Assembly: GCF_902686445.1 (NCBI RefSeq)
Contig: NC_062222.1
Coordinates: 134,795,035-134,859,034 of the forward strand
Reading direction: 5' to 3'
From: Sciurus carolinensis
Lineage: Eukaryota; Chordata; Mammalia; Rodentia; Sciuridae
Length of the DNA stretch: 64,000 nt
Position 1 is the first letter of the stretch. Each line of letters begins with the position of its first letter. The translations under genes were made by a program, and so were the position numbers. Below the pieces are notes generated by a model, which saw only the letters and a list, made by a program, of their open reading frames with translations, searched no databases and was not told where the DNA came from. Shown piece after piece: positions 22,373 to 34,800 of the stretch.

Positions 22373-23869
22373 TGAAGATTCCTAAGGAATCCATGCCAAC
22401 CTTAGAAAAATCCAAGTGTTACAAGTTGGCACTGAGGGACCAGTCCCCCCACCATACATGGGTCAATTGGACTGTGTACCTTTGGGCATCACCCCAATTT
22501 TATGGTCCTAGCCCAAGAATACTGCTGGCTTTCAAATTAAAGAGAAACAAAACAAGGGGGAGAAAACACCAGTCTGCACGTGGGCAGTGGTGAGCAGAGT
22601 GCCTGTCTGTGGGGCCAAGGATGACGGTCCCCTGAGCCCCAGTACCAGCGCCATGGTGCAGCTGGATGCAGTCTGAGGCTCTGGACAGAGGCCGAGTGAG
22701 GCTCGGGAGCCAACACAGCGCCTGGCACAGAACCCGCGGGCACAGTGGCTGCTACCCTGCCTTTTTTTTTTTTTTTTTTTAATCTTTAAGACTTTTTTAG
22801 ACTACTGCCCCACTACTAACTCAATCGAACAGAAGCTCATTCAGACAGCAGCGTGACAGGTGCTTCTGTAAAATATGGATACATCAAGCAAGAACATCAC
22901 CACGTGTGCTGCAAGTCCACACCACCGCCCTGGTTTCCCCACCAGAACTGCGTAGCAGCGCGTGCCCAGAGGCTCAGGAAATTTTATGTGGGTACACCTT
23001 AAAACTGACAAACTTCTATGACCTTCCCTTCTTTCTGAAACCTGCAAGAGAGACTGCTGATTCAAACTGAGCTCTGTAAAGCCTCCCTTTCCATAGGGCA
23101 CCCAGCCCGAGTGGGGCTCTCCTAGGACACTCCTGTTAGTCTCCTGATCCAAACTTGATGCCAAATTCCCACAGCAGTGCTGCTCAGAACTACCCAGCAG
23201 ATGTGCAATGAGGAAATCTAATATATGGCCTACCATAGGCCTCCAGAAGTCGGCTTGAGGTCACCAGGAAGGGGGAAGGGAGTGTTTCACAGCTCACAAT
23301 TGCTGCTCTGTGCCTCAACAAAGGCCTGACCTCCTGAGCCATGCCTGACCTTTAAACTCCCACAAACATATGTATTTACTCAGCAATTACAATCTGAACT
23401 ACCAAAGGACAGTTTAATCACTCCTATTAAAGGGAAGAAATTAAAGCTTGCCAGGATCCCATAACAAAAAAGCCAAAGTAGCATTTACACTCAGAAGAAA
23501 ACAAAGAGAAGCCTCTTTTCACCAGTCTATACACTTTTTTCTCAGAAGTCCTCCTTGTTTTGTAAAGCGAGGGACAGTTCTAAGTAAGGACCAGCCCTAA
23601 ATTACAGAAGCTGGAGAGTCCAACGAACGCGAGATCTTGAACTTCTCTCATGTGAACACGGTGGCGGTAGCCTGACTCAGGGCATTCCACATGACAGGGT
23701 GTTGCAGTTGTCTTGTTTTTAACATCACTCAAGACTGAATTCTGCTGGGAGAACTTAAAAATACCATATTCATCCCTTTTATAATCTAATGGTAATCCCC
23801 AGCAATTGCACTTGACAGCTTTGAATAACAGCTGTTTTGAGAAGGTTGATACAGAGATGGATGTCTGAG

Positions 23870-24530
23870 GAATATTAGATTTGGGGATAAAGTTGCCTCT
23901 TTATCTGGGAGTGACATTGCAAACTGGTAGAAAGCACTCAGCAAACACCAAATTTGATAAAGCTGAAATGTACCCCTGTGACTCAGGGGTGCCATTCCTG
24001 GACACACACAGTGGCAATGTAAGCACATGTTCCAGGTGTGCCAAGACTTCCATTAGAAATGCAGCCACCTTGTTAAGAGTGGAGCACTTCAACAACTGAA
24101 TGGATCAGTACTAAGCAGCAAAAAAGCAAACGTGGAGCTGGGTGCTGGAGCCAGGTATGGTGCACACTACTGTGATCCCAGCTACTCAGGAGGCTGGGGC
24201 AGGAGGATTACAAGTTTGATATATAAATAAATAATTAAATAGAGCTGGGGACGCAGCTCAGTGGCACAGCCCTCGCCTAGCATGTGTGAAGCCCTGCGTT
24301 CAAAGTCAGGTATTGCAAAACAACAACAACAAAAAAAAAACCATGAACTCCTTCCTGCTGCACAGAGCCAGGAGGATGGGTCTCATGGGATGTTGAATGA
24401 AAGGAGCCAGACAAGCGAACATCTGCTTTGTGATTCCATTTCCAGCGTCAAAACCAGGCAAAAACCATCCAGGTGGGTAAGTCAGGCTGTAGCTACGCTT
24501 AGACCAAGTAATCTAGTTCTTTGACTTAGT
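23870..24530 (+). mobile_element. L1 3'-end remnant interrupted by a SINE
   Basis: L1-like text ('ggtgccattcctggacacac', 'caacaactgaatggatcag') runs up to about 24112. It appears to resume after 24340 ('gaatgaaaggagccagacaa'), with a B1-dID between. Confidence 0.5.
24150..24335 (+). repeat. B1-dID SINE
   Basis: B1 half 'gatcccagctactcaggagg', AT-rich linker, ID half 'agctcagtggcacagccctc' and an A-rich tail (AACAACAAC then A10). Confidence 0.8.
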
Positions 24531-24534
24531 GGTA

Positions 24535-27050
24535 GTGACAGGTGTGTGAAGCCCACCAAGCAGCAAGCACATGGACCCTGGAAGGGTCTTTTCTTCAGTG
24601 TGTACATCAACTTCAACAGGTTTGCCTCAAAATATTAGCTTACATGTTTGGCTAGGTGTGAAAAACTGTAACTGTAAACTAGGTTGTCACTTCAAAGTTG
24701 AAGTGGGTTTCCTTTAAACGAGGCCATGGTGCATGGTGTGGCCACATGGTTCTTTGCTGCAGCCAGGCCATTTGGAGAGTGCTAGGCAGGAAGCAGCAAG
24801 GGGCCAGGCCACTGGCTCGTAGGATACAAAGCTCAGCCTGGCCTCACATCTAGGCTGGAATACGGTCCCATTCAGGGCCCATCACCTCATCCTGCCTCCC
24901 GTGTGGGGGGAGATGAAGCGACACAATATGGAAAAGACACCCTTGCACACCATGGAATTAATGAATAACCACTTACCTTTCCGGAATCATCCTGGTGGGC
25001 TGGCATAACCAGCACCATCCATCCCCACCCCTGGCAGAACCGACAGTCCCTCTCTACCCACATCAGGACCATACAACTTTCCCATCTGACTGGGTGCTTG
25101 TCTTCCCTTCCCAGAGCTGTGTTCCCCAGTACGTGGCACAGAGCTGGACCCAGGGTAAGCAATCCGGAATGATCCGATTCATCCTGTGGCTTAGAATGGC
25201 TCCAATGACAAAGGGCTTCCCCCAGGGCACCAGAGGCCTCAGGAGTCAACCTGTATGATGAGGAAAAGCTCGGCTCAGCGCACACAAGAAGACAGGGCCT
25301 CTTTGTGAACTCTCACCACACACCTGTGATCAATGTCCCTCTTCTCAAACTGACAGGGGCGAGTGTTCTCATGTGTACCCGCTCTTTTGCCAAATTCATT
25401 TACTGGAACGAGAACAGGGATTAACTATATGACCAAGCTCCTGCCTACGTGTAATTTAGGAATCACTATAAAATAACACTTTCTAATAAATGAGAAATGC
25501 AATATGCTCACGTTGGCTCAGGAAGTAGAGAATTTAGAAGGCCTATTTTAGCCACCTCTTAAACGCTTAATAGGAAGGAGGGATAAAGGCTGAATATATT
25601 CTGAGAAGGAGTGGTCACAAGGCACTGGTAGACACAGAGAATGTGCCTTCTTATCTTAGACAAGGACAATGAATGATCTCCAATTTCCTTCTACAAGTAA
25701 GGAATCTTGAGTGCTACCATATCATGGTTCTGAATTCAGCTAAAATCAAAACCATACCATTATCTACTTCATGCTCAAGCCCAGGTTCATCCCTGAGACA
25801 AAAAGAATAAATCCAGTGAGGAGGATCAGTTTTCAATGGACACAAAGAACACAGATACACTACCAACAGCCTTAACTGATGGAGACGAATTGGATAGCAC
25901 CAGTCTCTTAAAACTTTCCTTATTCAACTGCAAGAATGTTGTCTTTGAGACACCTTCCCCCCCACCCGAAAAATCTGTTTTGGAAGGGGCAATCAGAAAC
26001 CAGTGAGATTATTAAAGGAAATCATTTAAGACTACCTGTCAACTCAGGTTTCCACTGTGAAAGGAAAATGTGATTATGAGAGCTTTTCAAGGTATTCATG
26101 AAAACCTGCAGGTATGCAAAAATGCTATTAATTTGGATATTAAGTTTGTTCTCACAACTGCCCTGAGCTGGATCTAACCAGAGAACCGGGACTGGTGTTC
26201 TGGAAAAGCCACAGTTCCTCAGAGGAAACAAGTTACTCCACTAGGAGAGCGTGACTTTTGCAACTCTGAAGCCTTACCTGTAAAATGCCCCTCTGCGGCA
26301 ATCCCCACCTCTGCAGCAGCCGAGTCTGGAAGGGCAGTCTCGTTTCCACTCTCCTGGCTCCTGCTCATTGTCTTCTCACCAGTGTGCAACGTGCCTCATG
26401 TGGCCCAAGAAGCCAGCATGCAACTCACACACACACCTCCATCTTTTGGAGGCTGGTAAAGTCCATTTGCTCCCAAATCCTGCTTGTTAAGCAGTTCCAT
26501 GGCAAATGGCCAATACACACAGTGGACAAATGTCAGGAATAGGAAAAAGAAAAAAAAAAAAAGCCATCAAGATTAGACCATGGGGTCAAAAATGCATCCC
26601 TAGTAGGTTTGGGGGTTCCTGAGTGCCAGTCCATCAGATCAGCCTAAGGACAAGGCAGAACATGGTAGCATCTGACTGGACATTCAACCAAGACACAAGG
26701 AAGCTGGGAACCTCTACACTGGTGGTTTCTAAGGTCCCCTGATGCTTCATGATCATGCGTGTTAAATCCAAGTCATGCAGGCAACTTCCGAAAATTGAAG
26801 AGAGTGATTTTTGTCGCAAGGACCGTGGTGCTGACCCATGGATCACGCAGTGCAGACCCGTCGGCCATTCCTGCCACCAGAGGCAGACACACTTCATGAC
26901 ATGGACTGGCAGAATCACCATCGCCAGTCTTGCTTCTTCATCCCTGTGGATTGGAGGGAACTGAGGGGCACCTCCTCCAGGCTCCCTGGAGGGCCACTCT
27001 ACCCAGGGACGTCCCTGCTCTAGACCTGGGTAACCACTGCAAAGAATGAC
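24535..27050. other. intergenic, no gene recognised
   Basis: No convincing ORF, splice-bounded exon or assignable repeat. A short (CA)5 occurs near 26426. Confidence 0.45.
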
Positions 27051-27055
27051 AGAAG

Positions 27056-27157
27056 GGCTGGGAAGATAGCTTAGTGGGCAGAGTGCTCGCCTTGCAAGCA
27101 CAAGGCCCTGGGTTCAATCCCCAGTACCACAAAAAAAAAAAAAAAAAAAAAAAAAAA
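27056..27157 (+). repeat. ID SINE with long poly(A)
   Basis: A well-preserved body ('gatagcttagtgggcagagt', 'gggttcaatccccagtacca') ends in an A run of about 27, suggesting a recent insertion. Confidence 0.87.
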
Positions 27158-27159
27158 GA

Positions 27160-28514
27160 GATGAGGATTTGACCACAAAGTACACATTTTAATTATCACA
27201 TTTTCCAAACTTTGCCTCAAAGCCATCACAGTGATGACAAGTTTTGATGGAAAAACAAAAGTCCACCCACTTGAAAATACCATGGTGACTGAGCAGCACT
27301 GTGATCCTCTGAGCCAGGTCACTCTGCACCTGTCTATCATGCTTCAAGAACAGTGGGCACACTTCTGCACCGGGCACTACAGCAGGGGACGTCCAGGCTG
27401 GTCATGGCATTAGCTGTGTTGAGTGTTTGTCCCGAATGAGGCGTGTGGTCTGGGCCACCTTCTCTTCCTACTCCCTTTGCTTTCCATTCATCAGCAGATT
27501 CTCATGGCTCAACCGCAGTTCCCAGGACAGCAGTGATGGAAAACTGAATGGGTTTTAGGTTTGGTGCTGTATTCATTCATTCATTCACTCACAACCCAAG
27601 GAACCTCTAACAGCCTGTTGTCCAGATGAGGAAAGCGAGGTTCAGCAACACTGGCCAGGAAAGGACAAAGCAGGATCCAACTGCAGGCCTGATTCTGCAG
27701 TCTACGTCCTTTTCAGACACAGAGCCCTGGGTTCACCCCACACAGCAGCACATCCCCACTGAGAACTGGCTCGGCTGGCAGGTCTCGAGAGAAGCTGGCT
27801 CCCTGGGCTCATCTGACCACTCCACCTGACACCACTGTCCTCTCCTCCTGCAGCACTCGCTCTAGGTCCATCCTGCTGTCACCTGCAGGATGAGAACTGA
27901 CAGTACTGGCTAAAGGGGTGGATCTTACCAGAAGCACCAGGTTTGAAGGACATGTGGGCAAAACCTACTCAACATCAAAAAGAGGCGGCACGCAGATCCC
28001 CTGCAGCGCAGAGCCAGGCCTCAGAACCACTCCAAAGCAGTGCAGTCTGCTGGGGGCACTGCAGCAGTGGTCAGCGCAGCAGCACACTCAGTCTCAAATG
28101 GCCATTTCCCTGCACTTACAGCTCCTGGCCACAGGCCACGCCCCTAAACAGGAGTCCAAGCCAACTGTCCTTGGCTAAAGGCAGACTGGCCACAGAGTGT
28201 ATGGGCTACACTGCTACAGACCAGCTTCCTCTGAGGAGTGAACTTTTGGCTAAGGAAGGATCACCACACACAAAGACCATTGTCACAGCCATTCCTGGGT
28301 CAAAGACGGCCACTGACAGGACACTGTAACAACATGGAGAATCAAGCACACAAAAAGCCCTGATGGGAAACGTGCAGAAATTATGTAGCTGACACGAGTC
28401 CTTTTCAGTCTGATCACAGGAGAAATTACTTTTTGACTGTCACTGTAACGCATTTAAAAAATTTCCCACACAAAGTACTTTTCAAAGTACAATGACTTCT
28501 CCCACAACAGACTT
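27160..28514. other. intergenic, no gene recognised
   Basis: Lies just downstream of the LYAR 3' end. A faint inverted MIR-like segment occurs at about 27570-27700 ('ccagatgaggaaagcgaggt'). Confidence 0.45.
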
Positions 28515-28536
28515 GGAATTTTGGGCAAGAATATAT

Positions 28537-28542
28537 TTTATT
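28537..28542 (-). terminator. LYAR: LYAR poly(A) signal
   Basis: AATAAA on the minus strand lies about 160 bases after the LYAR stop, with cleavage expected near 28515-28525. Confidence 0.65.
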
Positions 28543-28700
28543 TTTTCATAAAAGTTCTAACAAAAATATATTTTTTCCTTAACTTAAAAATACAGCTTCA
28601 GAAAACAAGATTTCAGTTGTTACAATTCCCTCCACATTTTACAAACAGCAGTAAGAGGAAGAAGCCAACAGCACGGGAACAGTTTCTAAGTGTGAAGTGC

Positions 28701-28835
28701 TCATTTCAGAAGCTTGACTTTGTCCTTTATTAACTTGAAAGTGGGGTTCTTGCTGACTTTCTTGTTGAAGATGACCAGGAGCTCCTCCTCACATCTGTGA
28801 CGGTCGTTTGTCACCGTGTAATACTGAGCTAAAAC
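28701..28835 (-). CDS. LYAR: LYAR coding exon 8 with stop
   Basis: It codes VLAQYYTVTNDRHRCEEELL through NPTFKLIKDKVKLLK and ends TGA at 28703-28701. The 3' UTR continues to about 28520. Confidence 0.95.
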   Translation of the reverse strand, partial: VLAQYYTVTNDRHRCEEELLVIFNKKVSKNPTFKLIKDKVKLLK

Positions 28836-31800
28836 CTTAGCAAAGAAAAGCAGAGGTCAAGGGGGCGTATGTGTCCTGGAAACTTACCTTAAGGTCTTCT
28901 TGGACCCAGCAGTGTGCCGTTTCACAGGTGTGCTCTACCTGGGAACCAGCAGCTGCCGTGTTGGTGCCGCAGTTGTGTGTCACAGACACAAAGCAAAAGA
29001 ACACAGAAAACACTGCTTTGGAACAAGTAAGAGGGAGAAAAATATCCACAACCATCATTTTCAAACACAATAAAAATTAAATAAATGGAGGCTCTCTTCA
29101 ATTTGACAGCAAGTGCAAAATCTAGGAGCTGTCCTGGCTGAAGCTGTGTGATGGGTTTGGCTCAATTCCTGCCCCAGACAGGGACAAAGGGGCAGCTTAG
29201 AAACACACTCTTAGTATTCTGGGTTAAAACACACTGAAATGAAGGCTCCCCAGCTGTTGCTGGGTGTGTTTGGACCCCGCACCTTTTTCCTTAGCTTCTT
29301 GATCGACAGCTCGCCCTCTGGGGCCTGTCTCAGGACCGCTTTAATAGTTCCCTTCCAGTTGAATTTACCTACAACACAAAGAATACATAAGACATTTGTT
29401 TTCTTGTATCACCAGAAGGGCAAAGAAACAGTTTCTGCACAACCATTTGCTTCCTGGGAAATGACCTGCCCCTCCCATGCACCGAATAGCAGGTGACGAT
29501 CCCTCATCAGTCCAAGTGAGAAGCACCAATGACCCCTCCGAGGACGACTCCTGCGGTGAAAGGGCAGTCTGAGCACCAGCACCAGGACAAAGCCCTGTCA
29601 AAGGGGGACTTCTGGTTTTCTCTTTTTTTGGTGATAAATAGGGATCCAACTCAGGGCCTTGCATGTGCTAGGTTTTTGTTTGATTTTGGGGTTTTTGCAC
29701 TGCTGGGACTGAACCTAGGGCCTCATGCATGCTAGGTAAGTGCTCTACTGAGACAGCCCCAGGCCTGGCAGTGTCTTTAAAAAAGTGTACATGTTACCAC
29801 AAGATGGTGCACACAGTCCTACACTGCTGGTCATTTACACAGGGTGACCAACTTATGCTCTTGCAAAACCTGCACATGAATGTTCACAGCAGCTGCACTT
29901 ATAATAACCAAATGCTGGAAACAACCAGACAGCCTTCAAGGTGAACAGGAAAGAAACCGTGGGGCATCCGTTGCGTGAGGTGTGACTTAGCAGAGCAAGG
30001 AATGGACCACTGATACTGCAGTGACCCTGACAAGTCGCCAGAGAAGAACGCTGATAGAAGGAGACAATCCGAGTCACCTGTTACACGACCTCACTTACAC
30101 GCCTTCCAGAAGTTACAGAAATGGAGGACAGACTGAGGTGGGAGTGATGTGGCAGGGGCATCCGTGATGCAGCAATCTCTGCCCTGTGCCTGCCTCGATG
30201 CCCACGTCCAGGTTGACATGCACTATGGGCTGCAAGGTGCAGCCCACACGGGCACATGAGCACGGTGGAGCCTCAATCACTTCTTACAATTGCATGTGAA
30301 TCCACAATAGCTTTAAAATAAACCCTTGTTTTCCTCTTATGGGTTTGGGGATGAGGGCCAGGGCCTCACACACACTAGGCAAGCACTCTGCTCTTAAGCT
30401 ATACCCCCAGTCCAACAGTCTGCTGTTCAAATGCCCAAAGTTAGGAGTGGGACTCAGGCCCAGAGATCTAATCCGACGTGGCAGTTAGTGACCCCCACTA
30501 ATAAAGCTGCAGTGCCCATCCGAGTCCTTGGGCTCACTCCTGACTGACAGCATTGGGTGGGCAAAGCACAGAGACTTCCCAGCAGGAGGGAAAGCCTCAG
30601 GCCCAAGCAAGCAGGTGCTTCCTGCGTATGAGGCTGAGGTAACAGGAGCCTGGAAGGCCAGGGGCTGCATTTTAACAGCACGTGTGGTGGCTGAGGGAGT
30701 GGGGTGGCCACGGAGCTCAGGTAAGGAGACCCCAGGAACAGACTTGGAGCTAGGAAAGGGCAGTCAGGTCTGCCTGGACTTTGGGGTATTTCTGGACAAC
30801 AGGAGGGGCCAGCGCTTATGGAACAACATGAAGGCAGGAGACAACAGCATCTGGGAAAGCCATCCAGGTCCATCTTAAATTCCAAAGGCTGCTCTCATGT
30901 GGATCTGAAATTTGGAATGTTCCCTACAGGCCCATGTATTAAAGGTTTAGGTTCCGGTGGGGAGCTACAGGGAGGCAGGGTAACCTTTTAAGAAGTGGGG
31001 CCTCCCGTGAGGCTTCCTGATCCCTGGGGACATGCCCTTGAAGGCCACTGCAGGACCCAGTCTCTTCCTCTTCCTTTTACTTCCTGGCCATGGAAGTGAG
31101 CCACTCTGCTGCACCACACACTCCCCACCATAGGCCCAGAATAGCAGCCAACTAACCACTGAACCTGTGAGCCAAAATAAACCTTCTCTCTTCATAAATT
31201 GACTGTTTCAGGTATTTGGTATAGTAATAGAAATCTAACATACATATTTCCAATCCAGATTATTCTCCCTTTTTCCTCAGACGAGGGACAGAGGCACTAT
31301 AATACAGACTCACAAACCCCAGAGCACTGATTTTTGCTTTAAATTCTTAGATGTGCCTCTGGAGGGCATGACCCTGCCCAAGTACCTGATCCACCCCTGG
31401 AAAGGGACATCTCTGCCACCCCCTTCCCCAACCTAAGTAGGGCAGGGCTTTTCAAATGATGGCAGATACCTTTTGTAGGAGCTTCATCGTCTTCTGGTTC
31501 TCCAGCCTCGGACTGTTCTGGGAACTTCCTCTTTTTCATCTTAGAATCTGTTTCAGCTAAGTGTTTAGAAAACATTTTTTAAAAAGGTTTGCATTTGATA
31601 GCTGCTGGCACCCAAGGAGAGCCCTGCCACGCTCAACCGACAGGACCCACCACCCTTATCTTCCAGCAGCCCAGGACCATGGGTTCTATCATCGTGCATC
31701 CTGGAGAAGGGGAGTGAGGTAGGAGGCACAGGTCAGCCTGACCCTCCCTGATTCAAAGTGCAAGTTCATGCCTGACACCCTGACGACACCCAGAGCACGG

Positions 31801-34800
31801 CCATGTACCTATCGAGAGCTTTCGCTTTCTTCTTCCTACGGCTGTCTTCATCTCAACCTTGCTGGGGTCCTCCTGGGGGCCCCCGACTCCATTGGCGTCC
31901 TCTTCTCTTGCCTGCTTGCCCTGACCCCTCTTCTTCTTGCCCTTCTTCACTGCTGAGCCATTGGCCTTAGAGGCCTTGTGCCCTTCAGCCTCAACTTCAG
32001 CCACCTGTCCTTTTTTACGCTTTTTGAGCTTCTGGCTCTTTGAATTGTCTTGATGGTTTTCTAATTTCAGTTCTTTCTTTTCCCTTTTTCTGTTCTTCTG
32101 CCGTTCTTCCTTCCTTTCTCTTTTATTCTTCTTTGCCTCTGATTCCTTTTCCGTGGAGTCATTAGCTTTAGAAGATGTTGGAACCTTGGTGGAGGCTTCT
32201 GAACGTGACTTTGCCACTTGGTTAGGAGGCTGTTGATCTTGCCCCTTACTGACCAGCTCCTGATTGTTAAGCAAAACCGAGAAACACATCTGAGAATGCA
32301 GACGTTCACATCATTACCTGTATCTACAAATGAACTGTTCAAGAAAAATGCTCCTATCACTTACCATTTGATAGTTCCCCAACAGTGAAAATATGGCAAT
32401 AAAAATGTCAAATGGCGAAAAAACTCCCCCAGTCCATACCCCTCTCTGTGCTGAAGAGATACTTTCATTCCACTTGAGATTGAAAGAATGAAGAACCCTT
32501 AATCACCTAAGTCACACCTTGAACTGTGCTCACTCTTCATCTTTCATTCAGGTGGGAAAAGAGCACTCAGGTGGGGTTGAAATCATAGATCTACATGTCT
32601 GTAGGCCTGGTTCAAGTTCCAGTTCTGTTTATTACTAGTCAGGTGACCAGTTAGGGCAAGTTATTTATCTGCTCCAAGCCTATTTCTTCATCTGAAAATA
32701 AAGGGTAGTCACCCTCACTCACCCCACTGGGATGTGAATAAAATGAGGAGAGATCCTGTGTGCCTTTCACCACGGATGCTCGAGCAGCCAGCCCAACGTA
32801 TGTGAGAGTTCTGGAAACCACCAACGGCTAGCCAAGAGAGTGCTGCCACCATCGCTACCCTGCACAGAACATGAGGCAGCGAGCAGGCCACCCTCCAGGT
32901 CTAGATGTGATTGGCGTGTCCTTCAAAGGCTGACATGCTGCAAGTGTGGCAGCCTTGCAGTGGAGAACCTTTAAGTGGTAGGGATGGCGGAAGGTGATCA
33001 GGTCACTGGGGAGGCTGCCTGAGAAGGAAGTGATGCTGGTCTCTCTGGATGAATTAGTTTCTCTCTCTCTCTCTCAGGTTGTTATAAAAGGAGCAAGCCT
33101 AGTCCTGTGAATTTCTCTGGCTTCCTGTCTTATCATGTGATCCCTTCCACAAATATGAAGCCATCTGCTATGCTCAGATGTAGCCAGGGGAGCCCTCACC
33201 AGAGGCTGAACACATGGGATGCCTAATCTCGGCCTTTCAAACTCCAAAACTGTGAGCTAAATAAGACTCTTTTTCCTTTTTAAAGCACCCAGACTCAGGC
33301 ATTTTGTTATAGCAACAGAAAATAGACCAATACAGAACCAAAGAAAACTAAATGGACTGAGACAGATCTTCTGTCTCCTGTTTACCCAATGAAGATCAGC
33401 ACACATATCCTACTTATAACATGACATTAGCACGGCTCAGCCCCATTCCGTGGTGCACTCTGAATCCCTCTCCCTTGGGAGATGAGCCAGGGCAATGAGC
33501 CAGATGGCTCCAGGAGCCCTGCCACCTGCAGAAGAAGGCAGGGGCCAACACTCAGCAGCAGAGATACATGCAAGTCCCACCCTGCTCCTCATCAGCTAGA
33601 CAATGTGGGGCAGGTTATCTACAGTCTTCCGTGGAGGACCAAATAAAGAAGGGCAGCTCTCACTAGAGTGCAAGCACTCAGACCTTACCACACCACACCT
33701 GCAAAGCAGCACTGGGAACTCAGCCATGTTCAGAGACAAGGCTGTCAAGGATCATGGGGAAAGAGGTCAAGGATGAATCTGGAAACAGACTCAGGAGGAA
33801 CCTTCACATCTATCCTGCCTTTCTGTTCATATTTTCTGGTAAGGTATTATTATAATGTGTTAATCAGTTTCCCATTATTGAAATAAAAATCCCTGAGGCA
33901 ATTATTGTGGCTCATGGTTCCAGAGGTTTGGTCCAAGATGGAGCCGCCCCATTGCTCAGAGCTGCAGGCGAGGGTGACACTTCATGGCAGGAGTACATGG
34001 GGAAGCGAAGTACTCACCTTGTGAGCAAGGAAACAGAGGAAAGGGGTTGGGCCCCAGCGTCCCCGTCAAGGGCACACACCTCCAGTGACCTTCCTCAGCG
34101 TTCCACTGCACCCCAACAATGCCAGTTTGAGCACCAAGACACATGGCCCTTGGTTGGGGGGGTGGCCAAGTCACCAAGTGCCGAAGTCTCCCCAGTGCAG
34201 ACCACGCCTCTAGCTGGTGCCTCATCCCACGCCCACGCCAGTTCCAGCATGTGAGATGGGAGGCGCGTGTTCACCCACCTAGCAGCCGCTCGGTGCACAA
34301 GCAAACCAGTTCCTTCCCACTTTCTTTCTACTTCATTCCATGCTGTCCTGAGGCGCCTTGCCTGACTCTTCTGTTAACACAAAAGTCCTTCCCTCCCTGC
34401 CTTCTGTCTCTTCACCCACACTTCCTGGACCTGACATTACAAGGGAAGCCTCCAACCCATTAGAATGCAGTTCTGCAAAACCCACGGCCTAATTACAGCT
34501 GCATGCGCAGGGACCATCGCCAACCACCACGGGGGAGAAGAAGGACAGAAAAGCCCCCAATGGCACAGAGTTCCGGGAGGACAGGCATTTGACTCATTGG
34601 ATGAATGAAGCCCCAGGACCTTTGGCTCTGTCCCACCAACATCAGGATGCACAGATCATCACTGGGCAAAGGCACCGGCAGCCACACCCAGCCACCACCG
34701 ACAGAGATGAGGGTACCAGGGGCTGTCTACTACTTGACCACAATTTGTCATCAAAAACTATTCTCTGCATAAAGCAAACAACTCCTAAAAATTTGATTAG

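Larger units (their letters stand above)
20770..23865. other. intergenic, no gene recognised
   Basis: Short ORFs only, none recognised. A T19 run at 22762-22780 is followed by unique sequence without an assignable repeat. MIR and CG/CA features inside are listed separately. Confidence 0.5.

Noticed and set aside
22168..22593. 141-codon plus-strand ORF
   Set aside because: Includes the GC/AC simple repeat translated as Arg-Ala-His-Thr; no homology recognised.
26634..27101. 155-codon minus-strand ORF, intergenic
   Set aside because: No recognisable domain, splice context or upstream promoter; the frame reaches into the ID SINE.
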